Assembly: GCF_002950945.1 (NCBI RefSeq)
Contig: NZ_CP012673.1
Location: 10,306,501 to 10,370,500 of the forward strand
Reading direction: 5' to 3'
DNA from: Sorangium cellulosum
GTDB lineage: Bacteria; Myxococcota_A; Polyangia; Polyangiales; Polyangiaceae
Length of the DNA: 64,000 nucleotides
Part shown: positions 16,769 to 25,585 of the stretch, piece by piece
How the letters are laid out: the number at the start of each line of letters is the position of its first letter
How positions within the stretch are numbered: the first letter of the stretch is position 1
Made by a program: the position numbers and the translations under genes
The notes under the pieces: generated by a model
Database searches by the model: none
What the model saw: only the letters and a program-made list of their open reading frames with translations
What the model was told of the DNA's origin: nothing

Positions 16769-18592
16769 CTAGAGCGCGACGTGCGCGAGAGAGCCGGCGG
16801 AGGCGTCCCAGAGCGCTCGAGCGCGGGACAGGACCTCGGCGTGCACCTTCGTCCCCTCGGCAGGGCCCACCACCACGACCTCGCCGCTCGCCCCGAGCTC
16901 GATCCGCTCGACCCCGGCGTCCGGGAACTCGCCGCGGAGCTCCCTCGTCATGCGCTCGCCGAGGCGCTCCAGGAGGCGCGAGAGCCGCTCGGGCGTGATG
17001 TCCCGGAACACGAGCACCTGCGGGAGCTTGAGCTCCGCCACGAGGCGCTCCCGGTCCGAGAGCGACCGCTCGCCGAGCCGCCGCTCCACGAGCGCCGCGA
17101 ACACGCTGCCATACGCCCGGTCCACCTGCTCCCGCCGGAACCCCTCGTCGATCGACGGACCGAGCCGGGCCTGCAGCTGCGCGACGCCGTTCAGGCCGTT
17201 CGCGAAGCGGCCCTCGTTCTGCGCGTGGTACTCGCCGCGCGCGCGCAGCTCGCTCGCCAGCGCCGAGAAATGCTCGCCCATCGTCGAGAGGGCGCGCAGC
17301 ACCAGATCGGTGAACCGGAGCTCCTCCCGGATCCAGCCGACGTCCGTCACGCGGTCGGCCATGAAGGGCCAGACGACGAGGTTGTAGTAGTTGTTGAAAT
17401 CGAGCAGGTACTTCAGCCGGTAGAGCTCGAAGCTGCCGAACACCGGGTACATCCGCTCATAGAGCCGGAGCGTGCTGTCGTACTTGAACCGGTAGTACGC
17501 CTCGTAGGCCGCGACCTTCTCCTCGAACCCGGCCCGGTCGCCGCGCACGTCGGCGAGGATCATCTGCGTGATGAACTCGTTCGCGGTCGCGATGAAATCC
17601 GAGCCGGGGCTGTAGAACGGATCGGTGAACGCGCCCGCCTCGCCCGTGACGGCGTAACGGTCCGTCGAGAAGTACCGATCGGCGTGGTACGGCAGGTGGG
17701 CATAGGCCTGGAAGTCCTCGAGCTCCGCCCCCTCGAGCAGGTCGCGCGCGGCGCGGTGGGCGCCGAGGAACCGCTCGAACTCCGCGCGCGTGCGCGGGCC
17801 CGGGAGCGCGGCGCCCGAACCCTCGCCGATCCGGTCCTTGTCGAACACGACGCCCACGCTCATCAGATCGCCCGCGAGCGGGATGAACCAGATCCAGTAG
17901 CCGTCGTACATGAAGTGGTTCGTCGACAGGTGGCGCGACGTGTGGCGCACCCGCGACCGCCACGCCGGGTCGGTGACCGCGTCGAGCCCCGCGACGCCGC
18001 GGTAACGCGCCCACGCGGCGGCCGTGTTGAGGCGCGTCTCCTTGTGCACCTTCACGCCGAGCTTGCGCCAGAGCACGTGCCGCCGGCCGGACGCGTCGCA
18101 CACCCAGCGGCAGGCGACCTCGCGCCGCTCGCCGCCCTGCTCGTACACCACCCGGTGCCGCCCGCCCGCGTCGATCGCGACGTCGACCACCTTGGCGCCG
18201 AGCTCGACCTCGGCGCCCGACGCGCGGTTCATCGCGACCAGATCGCGCTCCAGCCGCGCGCGCTCGAGCTGGAAGCTCGGGTGGAACGGCATGTGGTCGG
18301 AGCCGATCTCGCTCATCCGGGGCAGCGGGAGATCCCTGCCCGGCGAGTCGAAGAAGAAGCGGAGCCCGTTCTTCGGCAGCTGGTGCTGGTAGAGGTACGT
18401 GCCGAGGTTCAGCCGGCGAACCATGTAGTTCGCCGCGACCTCGACCGTGCTCTCCCCGACCTTGTAGTCGTCGATCGTCGCCGCCGCCTCGAGCACGAGC
18501 ACCCCGAGATCGGGGCACGCCTGGCGGAGCTGGCGCGCGAGCAGACCGCCGGCGATGCCGCTGCCGATGACGACGATGTCGAAGGTGCGCAT
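16769..18592 (-). CDS. Flavin-dependent halogenase-like enzyme
   Basis: 607 residues. The N-terminus binds FAD (VIGSGIAG, 9-15). Two halogenase marks stand out. The WxWxIP motif is WIWFIP at 233-238. Lys74, in LPKNGLRFFF, lines up by context with the catalytic Lys79 of tryptophan halogenase PrnA (FKAAIKF). The KVGEST motif (44-49) and DPFYSPGSD near residue 325 replace the VGEAT and EPLEST of tryptophan halogenases, so the enzyme is closer to phenol- or pyrrole-type members. The C-terminal half is an uncharacterised helical extension of about 250 residues. It would use FADH2, O2 and halide; no flavin reductase is nearby. It starts 8 bp after the acyltransferase gene stop and is surely co-transcribed. 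A non-halogenating monooxygenase is the alternative. Confidence 0.82.
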   Translation of the reverse strand: MRTFDIVVIGSGIAGGLLARQLRQACPDLGVLVLEAAATIDDYKVGESTVEVAANYMVRRLNLGTYLYQHQLPKNGLRFFFDSPGRDLPLPRMSEIGSDHMPFHPSFQLERARLERDLVAMNRASGAEVELGAKVVDVAIDAGGRHRVVYEQGGERREVACRWVCDASGRRHVLWRKLGVKVHKETRLNTAAAWARYRGVAGLDAVTDPAWRSRVRHTSRHLSTNHFMYDGYWIWFIPLAGDLMSVGVVFDKDRIGEGSGAALPGPRTRAEFERFLGAHRAARDLLEGAELEDFQAYAHLPYHADRYFSTDRYAVTGEAGAFTDPFYSPGSDFIATANEFITQMILADVRGDRAGFEEKVAAYEAYYRFKYDSTLRLYERMYPVFGSFELYRLKYLLDFNNYYNLVVWPFMADRVTDVGWIREELRFTDLVLRALSTMGEHFSALASELRARGEYHAQNEGRFANGLNGVAQLQARLGPSIDEGFRREQVDRAYGSVFAALVERRLGERSLSDRERLVAELKLPQVLVFRDITPERLSRLLERLGERMTRELRGEFPDAGVERIELGASGEVVVVGPAEGTKVHAEVLSRARALWDASAGSLAHVAL

Positions 18593-18600
18593 GCGCCGCC

Positions 18601-19938
18601 TTATACCCCGCCGCCGGGCGGCGGCGCGGGCTCGCCGAGCAGCTCGGCGCGGAGCGCGCCGGGCATCGCCGCCGCCTCGCCCGGGCGGAGCAGGCCGTCG
18701 CCGTAGACGATCGACGCGGAGAGGCGGCCGCCGGAGCGGCTGTAGATGACCTGAAAGCCGGGCGGCGCGACCACCGCGGGCAGCGGGTACGCCGAGCGCA
18801 CCGGCAGGCCCGCGAACCGGTCCGCCGCTACCACGCCGGGGTTCGAGACGATCAGCGAGGCGAGCTCGCCCGCGAACGGCTGCTCGCCGAGCCAGCGCAC
18901 CACCGGCCCGGGCAGCCAGCGGGCGAGGTCGAGCGCGGCGATCATCGCGAGATCGAGCCGCTCGCGCACCGCGGCGCGCTGCTGCTCGGCCAGGCGGGCC
19001 ACCGCGCGGGCGTCGTCGTAGAGCTCGTCGCGGCGCAGCGAGAGCAGGACCATCGTGAGGTGGTTGCCGAACAGCCGCCGCGCGCCCGCCTTCGGGTCCA
19101 GCGAGAGCGGGAGCGGGATCACGTGGTGCGGCGGGGCGAAGCCGCGCGCGACGAGCGCCCGGTCGGCGAGCCGGGTCGCGGCGATCAACATGAGGCTCGA
19201 CTCGGAGAGCCGCGCCAGCCGCCGCACCCGCTGGTCGAAGGCGCGGGTCTCCTCCGCCGAGAGCGTGAGCCGGACAACACGGGACGCCGCGGGCCGCACC
19301 CCGGGGCACGCGCGCGCGAGCGAGAGGATCGGCGCGCTGCCGAGCGCGAGCGCGTGGGCCTTGTACACGCGTGCCAGCGCGATCCGGGCGTCGCGGTCGT
19401 GGGCGGCGAGCAGGCGCTCGGGGGCGCCGTACCGCTCCTCGCTGCGCGGCGGGTCCTCCGGCATGTCGCCGCTGCCCGAGCCGAGCCACGCGACCAGCCG
19501 ATCGGCGCCCCTGCCGTCCGTCAGCGCATGGAAGTGGCGGAACACGAGCACGTCGCCGTCCCCTGCCCCGCGCACGACGTCGATCGCCCACGGCCGCTCC
19601 CCGCCGACCCGCTCCGCGAGCAGCGCCTCCACGCGCGCCGCGCCCTCGCGCTCGCCGCTGACCTCGTGGAGCCGCGCCGCGGGCGCGCGCCGGTGGTGAT
19701 CGACGACCCAGCGGGGCCGCCCTGCCCGGCCGAGCAGGCTGTCGTCGAGCCGGAAGCGAAGCTCGGGCAACGCCCGGGTCGCGCGCTCGAGCCGCACCGC
19801 GAGCCGGGCCATGTCGAGGCGGCCGTCGAGCTCGAGCACGTGCAAGCAGTGGTTGCCGGCCTGGCCGCGCGACCGCATGGCGCGATCGTTCATGAGGTGG
19901 AAGAAGTCGATCCCCCCGAGCAGCACCGGCGATGTCAT
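18601..19938 (-). CDS. Condensation-domain-type acyltransferase
   Basis: 445 residues starting MTSPVLLGGIDFFHLMN. The active-site motif of the condensation/WES-DGAT superfamily (HHxxxDG) appears as HFHALTDGRGAD, with the second His and the Asp-Gly kept. The later FGNHLTMVLLSL and VSNPG segments match the second half of the fold. Such enzymes transfer acyl groups from CoA or carrier proteins to alcohols or amines (wax esters, lipids, natural products). It is the first gene of a two-gene leftward unit with the halogenase-like enzyme, so it may supply or modify the halogenated product. The upstream in-frame stretch is low-complexity and was excluded. Confidence 0.75.
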   Translation of the reverse strand: MTSPVLLGGIDFFHLMNDRAMRSRGQAGNHCLHVLELDGRLDMARLAVRLERATRALPELRFRLDDSLLGRAGRPRWVVDHHRRAPAARLHEVSGEREGAARVEALLAERVGGERPWAIDVVRGAGDGDVLVFRHFHALTDGRGADRLVAWLGSGSGDMPEDPPRSEERYGAPERLLAAHDRDARIALARVYKAHALALGSAPILSLARACPGVRPAASRVVRLTLSAEETRAFDQRVRRLARLSESSLMLIAATRLADRALVARGFAPPHHVIPLPLSLDPKAGARRLFGNHLTMVLLSLRRDELYDDARAVARLAEQQRAAVRERLDLAMIAALDLARWLPGPVVRWLGEQPFAGELASLIVSNPGVVAADRFAGLPVRSAYPLPAVVAPPGFQVIYSRSGGRLSASIVYGDGLLRPGEAAAMPGALRAELLGEPAPPPGGGV

Positions 19939-20180
19939 GATCTCCGCAGGGCGCCGCCGCTCGGGCGGCGCCGCGGGCGACCCTAGCAGCCAGACCGCGC
20001 GCATGCCGGTCCGGCGGCGCCGCGAGCGACCCCGGACGTGAGGCCGCTCGCACACCGTCGCCCGGAAGGGTCGGAACAGCGGCGCCGCACGCCGGCACGC
20101 CGGCGTCGCACGCCCGCACGCCCGCGCTGCACGCCCGAAGTCGGCGCCACGCGAAGGACGTGAACGAATCCACGTTGTGT

Positions 20181-20200
20181 ATTTCACGCTCGCTATAAAT
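20181..20200 (+). promoter_or_regulatory. Candidate LysR-type operator/promoter
   Basis: ATTT-N12-AAAT lies directly before the GTG start of the LysR gene, in the 269-bp region divergent from the acyltransferase/halogenase pair. It contains a T-N11-A core typical of LysR-type sites. A TATAAAT within it resembles a -10 box. This placement fits autoregulation plus control of the divergent pair; no footprint evidence is available. Confidence 0.4.
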
Positions 20201-20207
20201 TGCCGCC

Positions 20208-21149
20208 GTGAATCTCTCGGCGATCGACGTCAACCTCATCGTCGCGCTCGACGCGTTGCTCCGCGAGCGCAGCGTGACGCGCGCGGCCCGCAGCGTGGGG
20301 CTCAGCCAGCCCGCGATGAGCCACGCGCTGATGCGGCTGCGCGAGATCTTCTCCGACCCGCTGCTCCTCCGGATCGGCCGGCAGATGGCGCTCACCACCC
20401 GCGCCGAGGCGTTGATCCCCCAGGTCGCGACCGTCATGCAGGAGCTCTCGGTCCTCTTCTTCGGCGTGCCGCCGCCGCCGTTCGACCCCGCGACGAGCGC
20501 GCGCACGTTCCGGATCGCCACGACCGAGTACGTGGACCTGCTCCTCGCGCCGAAGCTCACCGCGACCCTCTCGGAGAGCTCCCCGAAGATCGCGCTCCAC
20601 CTGCTCCCCCTCGACGAGCGCTCGGTCGACGCGGTCCGCAGCGGCGACATCGATCTCGCCATCGGCGTCTTCCCGGACGACGACTTCCCCGCCGACGTCC
20701 GCCGCGCGGACCTCGTCGAGGATCGCTTCGTCGGGCTCGCGCGCGCGAGCCACCCGAAGGCGCGCGGGCGCGTCGACCTGGAGACCTACTCGTCGTTCGG
20801 GCACGTGCTCGTCCCGGGTCGCGGCGCGCAGGACGGGATCGGCGACGCGCTGGTCGCGAAGCGCGACATCCCGCGCCGCGTGGCCATGACGGCGCCGCAC
20901 GTGTTCCTCCTGCCCCACCTCGTCGTCGGGTCGGACCTCGTGGCGACCGTGGGCGCGCGCATCGGCAGGGCGTTCTCGAGCCTGCTGCCCATCCGCGAGT
21001 TCGAGCTGCCGTTCGAGCTGCCGCCCATCGAGATCTCGATGCTGTGGAGCAACCGGACCCACGACGAGCCCGCCCGGGCGTGGCTGCGCGGCGTCGTGGT
21101 CGACGCCGTGTCGCAGATGCAGGACCTCGGGCGGCGGCGGCGCGCCTGA
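20208..21149 (+). CDS. LysR-family transcriptional regulator
   Basis: 313 residues, GTG start. The winged helix-turn-helix is at the N-terminus (DVNLIVALDALLRERSVTRAARSVGLSQPAMSHALMRLRE, about 7-46). The periplasmic-binding-protein-like effector domain follows (about 90-300, from TFRIATTEYVDLLLAPKL). It is closest in style to NodD/NahR/SyrM-like members, judged by the DVNLLVALDALL and SQPAMSHAL patterns. LysR regulators usually control a divergent operon, here the acyltransferase and halogenase-like genes. Effector unknown. Confidence 0.93.
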   Translation: MNLSAIDVNLIVALDALLRERSVTRAARSVGLSQPAMSHALMRLREIFSDPLLLRIGRQMALTTRAEALIPQVATVMQELSVLFFGVPPPPFDPATSARTFRIATTEYVDLLLAPKLTATLSESSPKIALHLLPLDERSVDAVRSGDIDLAIGVFPDDDFPADVRRADLVEDRFVGLARASHPKARGRVDLETYSSFGHVLVPGRGAQDGIGDALVAKRDIPRRVAMTAPHVFLLPHLVVGSDLVATVGARIGRAFSSLLPIREFELPFELPPIEISMLWSNRTHDEPARAWLRGVVVDAVSQMQDLGRRRRA

Positions 21150-21177
21150 CCGCGCCGCCGTCAGCCGCCGCCGGGCG

Positions 21178-23568
21178 TCACCGGCCGAGCGCCTCGGCGC
21201 GGTTCACGATCCGGGGCGTCAGGAAGATGACGAGCTCGCTCCGCGTGTCGCTCGCGCGCCGCCGCTGGAAGAGCAGGCCGAGGACGGGGATGTCCCCGAA
21301 GAACGGCACCTGATCGAGGTTCCGGCCGGTGTTGCGGGTGAAGATCCCGCCGATCACCGCCGTGTGCCCGTCCATGATCAGGAGGTCCGTCTCGGCCTCG
21401 CGCTTCAGGATGGTGGGCTCGCCGCGGGCCGACGTCTGGTTGAAGTCCGGCTCGTCGCGGTTGATCTTCACGTGCATCGCGACGCTGCCGTCCGACGTGA
21501 CGTGCGGCTTCACGAGCAGCTGGAGCTTCGCCTCCTGGAACGTCGTCTGCACGCCCTGGGCCGTGATCTGCGAGAACGGGATCAGCGTGCCCTGGCTGAT
21601 GCGCGCCTCGCGGTTGTCGAGCGTGAGGATGCGCGGGCTCGAGATGATCCGCAGCATGCCGGTCGCCTCGGCCGCGGAGAGGCGGACCCCGAGGTTCACG
21701 GCGTTGTTGATCGAGCCGAGCGTGAAGCCGATCGCGCCGCCCGTCCCCTGGCCGACGATGGCCGGCAGGTTCACCGCGAAGTTCGGGTTCGAGACCTGGT
21801 TCGAGAACGGCGAGAGGCCGCCGGTCGGGGTGTTCGAGTCGGTCGCGCCGCCGGCGACGCCGATCGCCGAGGGGAAGATGAGCCCCGTCGGGTTGCCGGT
21901 CGCCGCGCTGAACGTCCCGTCGCCGCCCCACTGGATGCCGATGTCGCGCACGTAGCGGCTCGTCGCCTCCACGACGCGCGCCTCGATGAGGACCTGCGGC
22001 GTCTGCGTGTCGAGGGAGCGGACGAGCTCCTCGATCTGGTTCAGGTTGCCCGCGACGTCGCGCGCGATGAGCACGTTGGTCCGCTCGTCGACCGCGAGCG
22101 AGCCGCGCGGCGAGAGCATGTCCTTCGCGCGCGCCTGGAGATCCGCCGCGTCCGCGTAGTTGATCGGGATGAGCCGCGTCTCCACGGGCGCGAGCTGGAG
22201 CTCGCTCTTGCGCCGCGCGATCGCGAGCTCCCGCTCCTTGTTGAGATCGGCGATCGGCGCGACGCGGATCATGTTGCCCTGCCGGACCACGCCGAGGCCC
22301 TTCGCCTGGAGCACCGTCTCGAGCGCCTGGTCCCACGGGACGTTGCGCATCCGGATGGTGACCGTCCCGCTCACGTTGTCGGCGGTCACGATGTTGACCC
22401 GCCCCACGTCGGAGATGAGCCGGAGGACGTTGTGGATGTCCGCGTCCTTCAGATCGAGGTCGATGCGCCGCCCCGTGAAGCGCCGCTGCTGCCCCGCGAG
22501 CGCGGGCATGAAGGCGCCGGCCTGGTCCGGCTCGGCGAGCGACTCCTGCGACACCTCGCTGTCCGTCGATTGGTGGGGGCTACGCCCGGCGTCGCCGGGC
22601 TCTGCCCCCACACCCCCGGGCGCTCCCTCGAACGACGTCTCGACCCGCGGCGCCTCGTCGTCGAGGCGCTCCTCGCGCGCGACCGTGCGGGTCCGCCGCG
22701 CCGCGCCGCCGTCGGCGCCGAGGCCCGAGAGCGCCGAGGGCAGCGCCCCCCGCGCGACGTTCAGCACGAGCGCGTTGCCCTCGCGCGCGACCGCGCCCGA
22801 GGCGCCCGCCGCGTGCTCGACCTCGACGACGACCTTCGAGCCGTCGCTGTTGCGCCGGTAGGTCGAGATCGCCCGCACCGGGCCGCCGAAGGCCCCGACG
22901 TCGAGCGTGCGCTGGAGCGCGTCGGGGAGCCGCACGCCGCTGAGCTCGACGAGGCGGCTGCCCCGCTTGCCCGCCGACTCGCGGTACTCCGGGACGGCCG
23001 AGAGCTCGATGATCACCCGGTCGAGCGTCGCCTGGTGCTCGAAGCGCACGTCGGTGATCGTCGCCGGCTCGCGGGGCGCCGCCGCGGCGCCGGGGGCCGC
23101 GCTCGCCGCCCGCGCCGGCATGGGCGCGGTCGCGCTGGCGGCGGCGAGCTCGACCACGAGCGAGCCCTGCTCGGCGCGGATCCGGTAGGCCGCCGGGCGC
23201 GCGAGCTGCACGAGCACCCGCGTCGTGCGCTGCCCCGCCCCGCCGAACGCCTGCGTCATCACCCCGGCCACGATCGCGTTCCCGCGCGTGATCGCGCCGG
23301 GCGCGCCGCCCATCTCGGCGTCCGCGAGATCGATGAGGAGCCGCTTGCCGCCGTCCGTGACCCGCGCCGAGAAGCGCGGCGCCCCGCTCGTCGCGACCAC
23401 GACCTCGGCCCTGTCCTCCGCCGGCGCCGTGAGCCGGACGTCGCTCACCTTCATCGAGGCGGCGGCGTCCGCGTCCCCCGCCGGAGCGCCGAGGATCAGC
23501 ATCATCCCGAGTGCCGCAGCACGGCGAAGCGCGCCCCGCTTCGGGCGATAGTCTCGATTGCTCTTCAT
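21178..23568 (-). CDS. pilQ: Type IV pilus secretin PilQ
   Basis: 796 residues from an ATG with GGAG upstream. A signal peptide is followed by two AMIN-type peptidoglycan-binding regions (about 45-140 and 175-280). Then come a low-complexity linker (about 285-375), the secretin short domain (RRIDLDLKDADIHNVLRLISDVG), the N1-type domain (VETRLIPINYADAADLQ) and the secretin barrel ending in FGDIPVLGLLFQRRRASDTRSELVIFLTPRIV. It forms the outer-membrane channel through which the pilus passes. It is the last gene of pilMNOPQ. Residues 320-332 of the linker are encoded by a palindromic 39-bp stretch that may be an inserted repeat. Confidence 0.97.
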   Translation of the reverse strand: MKSNRDYRPKRGALRRAAALGMMLILGAPAGDADAAASMKVSDVRLTAPAEDRAEVVVATSGAPRFSARVTDGGKRLLIDLADAEMGGAPGAITRGNAIVAGVMTQAFGGAGQRTTRVLVQLARPAAYRIRAEQGSLVVELAAASATAPMPARAASAAPGAAAAPREPATITDVRFEHQATLDRVIIELSAVPEYRESAGKRGSRLVELSGVRLPDALQRTLDVGAFGGPVRAISTYRRNSDGSKVVVEVEHAAGASGAVAREGNALVLNVARGALPSALSGLGADGGAARRTRTVAREERLDDEAPRVETSFEGAPGGVGAEPGDAGRSPHQSTDSEVSQESLAEPDQAGAFMPALAGQQRRFTGRRIDLDLKDADIHNVLRLISDVGRVNIVTADNVSGTVTIRMRNVPWDQALETVLQAKGLGVVRQGNMIRVAPIADLNKERELAIARRKSELQLAPVETRLIPINYADAADLQARAKDMLSPRGSLAVDERTNVLIARDVAGNLNQIEELVRSLDTQTPQVLIEARVVEATSRYVRDIGIQWGGDGTFSAATGNPTGLIFPSAIGVAGGATDSNTPTGGLSPFSNQVSNPNFAVNLPAIVGQGTGGAIGFTLGSINNAVNLGVRLSAAEATGMLRIISSPRILTLDNREARISQGTLIPFSQITAQGVQTTFQEAKLQLLVKPHVTSDGSVAMHVKINRDEPDFNQTSARGEPTILKREAETDLLIMDGHTAVIGGIFTRNTGRNLDQVPFFGDIPVLGLLFQRRRASDTRSELVIFLTPRIVNRAEALGR
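22573..22611. repeat. 39-bp palindromic element inside pilQ
   Basis: Outer arms GTGGGGGC and GCCCCCAC (22573-22580, 22604-22611) and inner arms GCCCGG and CCGGGC form an imperfect palindrome. Its length is 13 codons, so the frame is kept, and it lies in the disordered linker of PilQ. It looks like a REP-type repeat that has inserted into the gene. Confidence 0.55.
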
Positions 23569-23656
23569 TGCACTCCCGCTTCGCAGTGACGCGAGATCTG
23601 CGTCACGCTGCGGAGAGGCTACTTCGGGTGCCCGGGGCGGGCCCAATTCGTGGCGG

Positions 23657-24310
23657 TCAGGGGTCGTTGCTGAGGCGCGGCTCGTTCAGCTCCCCGAGCG
23701 GCCGCAGCGCCACCACGCGTGTGGTCGGCGGGATCTCGGGGTGCGACGGGTCCTCGCGGATGAAGACGACGTCGGCGTCGCGGATCCGATCGACGCGCCA
23801 GTTCACGGCGACGTCCACGCCGGTCAGCCCGCCCGAGTGCACGATCTCGGCCTTGCCGACGAAGTCGCCCACCTTCACCACCCAGCCGAGCCCGGTCGGA
23901 TCGGTGAGCAGCGCGCGCGCCGGGGCGCGCGAGACCACGCCGACCAGCTTGAGCTCGTCGAGCGCGTAGCGGTCGATGAGGACCTGCCGCTGGATCGTGA
24001 CGCGCCCCCTCGCCTGGGTCGCGAAGAGCGACTCGAAGCTCCGGAACGGGTCGCGGCTCCGGTCGCTCTCGGAGAAGTCGGCCTCCTGGAACTCCCGGAG
24101 CGGCAGCGGCGGCATCTCGGGCGCGCCGGCGCCCGCGGAGGCGCTCGCCGCCGTCTTGGCGGGGGCGCGGCGCTGCGAGGCGGTGACCGCCGCCCCGGCC
24201 GCGGCCGGCGGCTTGCTCGGGGCGATCGGCTCCTCTTCCTCCCCGCACCCCGCGACCGCGAGGGCCGCGGCCCAGGTCGCCGCAAGGAGCAGCGTCCTCC
24301 CGGCGCTCAC
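23657..24310 (-). CDS. pilP: Type IV pilus inner-membrane lipoprotein PilP
   Basis: 217 residues. The signal peptide ends in the lipobox LAVAGC, followed by an acidic and then Pro/Ala-rich linker. The C-terminal domain has the PilP pattern RDPFRSFE, LDELKLVGVVSRAPARALLTDPTGLGWVVKVGDFVG. PilP links the PilNO platform to the PilQ secretin across the periplasm. It sits 25 bp after pilO and 88 bp before pilQ, in the canonical order. Confidence 0.94.
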   Translation of the reverse strand: MSAGRTLLLAATWAAALAVAGCGEEEEPIAPSKPPAAAGAAVTASQRRAPAKTAASASAGAGAPEMPPLPLREFQEADFSESDRSRDPFRSFESLFATQARGRVTIQRQVLIDRYALDELKLVGVVSRAPARALLTDPTGLGWVVKVGDFVGKAEIVHSGGLTGVDVAVNWRVDRIRDADVVFIREDPSHPEIPPTTRVVALRPLGELNEPRLSNDP

Positions 24311-24335
24311 CGGACACCTCCGCCGCTCCGCCGCT

Positions 24336-24944
24336 TCACGCCGCTCGACGCCGTCTCCCCTCGCGCACGGCGCGGAACGCGGTCGCGAGGCACTCCACCT
24401 CGACCTCCACGTCGGTCCCCTGGACCTTGGGCTTCTTGATCTGGACCTCCTCGAGGTTGATGATCCGGTCGAGCTGGCCCACGCCGTGGAAGAACTTCGC
24501 CACCTGGTGGAATTTTCCGGTGAGCGTCAGCTTCATCGGCACCTTGGAGAAGAACTCCTGCGGGAGCTCGTCGGTCGGGCTCCACGACGTCAGGTTGACG
24601 CCGGAGACGGTCGCGACGCCCTGGATGGCGGAGAGGAAGGCCGGCGTCTCGGACTCGTCCGGGAGGATCTTCTTCTGCTCGCGGCTCATCTGCTCGCGCC
24701 GGGTCTTCTCGTCGAGGTCCTTCTGGTAGGCGGCCTTCGACGCCTGCGCCTTGGTGAGCTCCGCCTGGAGCGCCTGCTGCCGCTGCATGGCGCCCTCGAT
24801 CTGGGAGTCCACCTCGGCGTAGAAGCCGACGAAGTAGAGGATGCCGACGAGCGCCGCGAAGAGCGCGCCGACCCCGAACTTCGCGAGCGGCGGCAGCCGG
24901 TCGAGCGCCGAGCCGGCCTGCGCGGGATTGGGCTTCGTGGCCAT
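24336..24944 (-). CDS. pilO: Type IV pilus assembly protein PilO
   Basis: 202 residues, beginning MATKPNPAQAG. One transmembrane helix (about 24-45, FGVGALFAALVGILYFVGFY) is followed by a coiled coil rich in Gln/Lys/Glu (about 48-95) and a ferredoxin-like periplasmic domain with MKLTLTGKFHQVAKFFHGVGQLDRIINLEEV, the PilO signature. It pairs with PilN to form the inner-membrane alignment ring. The start overlaps the pilN stop as TGATG. Confidence 0.95.
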   Translation of the reverse strand: MATKPNPAQAGSALDRLPPLAKFGVGALFAALVGILYFVGFYAEVDSQIEGAMQRQQALQAELTKAQASKAAYQKDLDEKTRREQMSREQKKILPDESETPAFLSAIQGVATVSGVNLTSWSPTDELPQEFFSKVPMKLTLTGKFHQVAKFFHGVGQLDRIINLEEVQIKKPKVQGTDVEVEVECLATAFRAVREGRRRRAA

Positions 24945-25585
24945 CAGTACCTCACCTTCAGCTGCAGGGCGAACGAGACGAGCTCGAGCCGCGAGTCCTT
25001 CTCGTTCTCCTTCTTCCCCGAGAGCAGCTGCACGTCGTAGAAGTACGAGGACAGCTTGAGCCGCTGCGCGAGCTCGTAGACGTCGGTGCCGTCGCGCGCG
25101 AGCCCCTCGACGCGCACGGTCCGCTCGGACTCGACGTAGCTCGTGAGCCACAGCCGCCGGCTGTCCCAGGACGGGTTGTAGACGGCGAGCGGGTTCTCCT
25201 TGCGGAGCTGCGCGAGCTTGTCCGGGTCGGCGGTGGGGCCCTTGCCGTTCGTGAGCAGCTGCGCGAGCTCGAGCAGCACCGCCGTCGGCCCGCTGCGCGC
25301 CGCCTGGAGCTTCGCGATCGCGTCCTCGCGCGCGCGGAGGACCTCGAGCGACTTCTTGATGTCCTCGTGGTTCGAGACGAGCTTGCGGATGTCCTCGATC
25401 TGGCTCTGGAGCAGCGAGTTCTTCCGCGTCTGATCGGCGAGCTCCTCGACCTTGGTCTGGTGGAAGAGGAAGAGCGCGACGATCTCGAGGATCACGACGC
25501 CGAGCGTGACGAGCAGCCAGCGCTGGCTCGCCTGGGGCGCGCGCGCCGCGCCGCGCCGCTGCGGCAGCAGGTTGACGCGAATCAC
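24944..25585 (-). CDS. pilN: Type IV pilus assembly protein PilN
   Basis: 213 residues with a GTG start that overlaps the pilM stop (GTGA). The N-terminal cytoplasmic peptide MIRVNLLPQRR is the PilN motif that binds the groove of PilM. Next are a transmembrane helix (about 22-42), a coiled coil (about 45-95) and a periplasmic fold similar to PilO. It forms heterodimers with PilO. Confidence 0.95.
   Translation of the reverse strand: MIRVNLLPQRRGAARAPQASQRWLLVTLGVVILEIVALFLFHQTKVEELADQTRKNSLLQSQIEDIRKLVSNHEDIKKSLEVLRAREDAIAKLQAARSGPTAVLLELAQLLTNGKGPTADPDKLAQLRKENPLAVYNPSWDSRRLWLTSYVESERTVRVEGLARDGTDVYELAQRLKLSSYFYDVQLLSGKKENEKDSRLELVSFALQLKVRY

Noticed and set aside
18593..20662. Upstream continuation of the halogenase frame
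   Set aside because: It overlaps the acyltransferase gene in another frame and the LysR gene antisense. The FAD-binding start MRTFDIVVIG fixes the true N-terminus.
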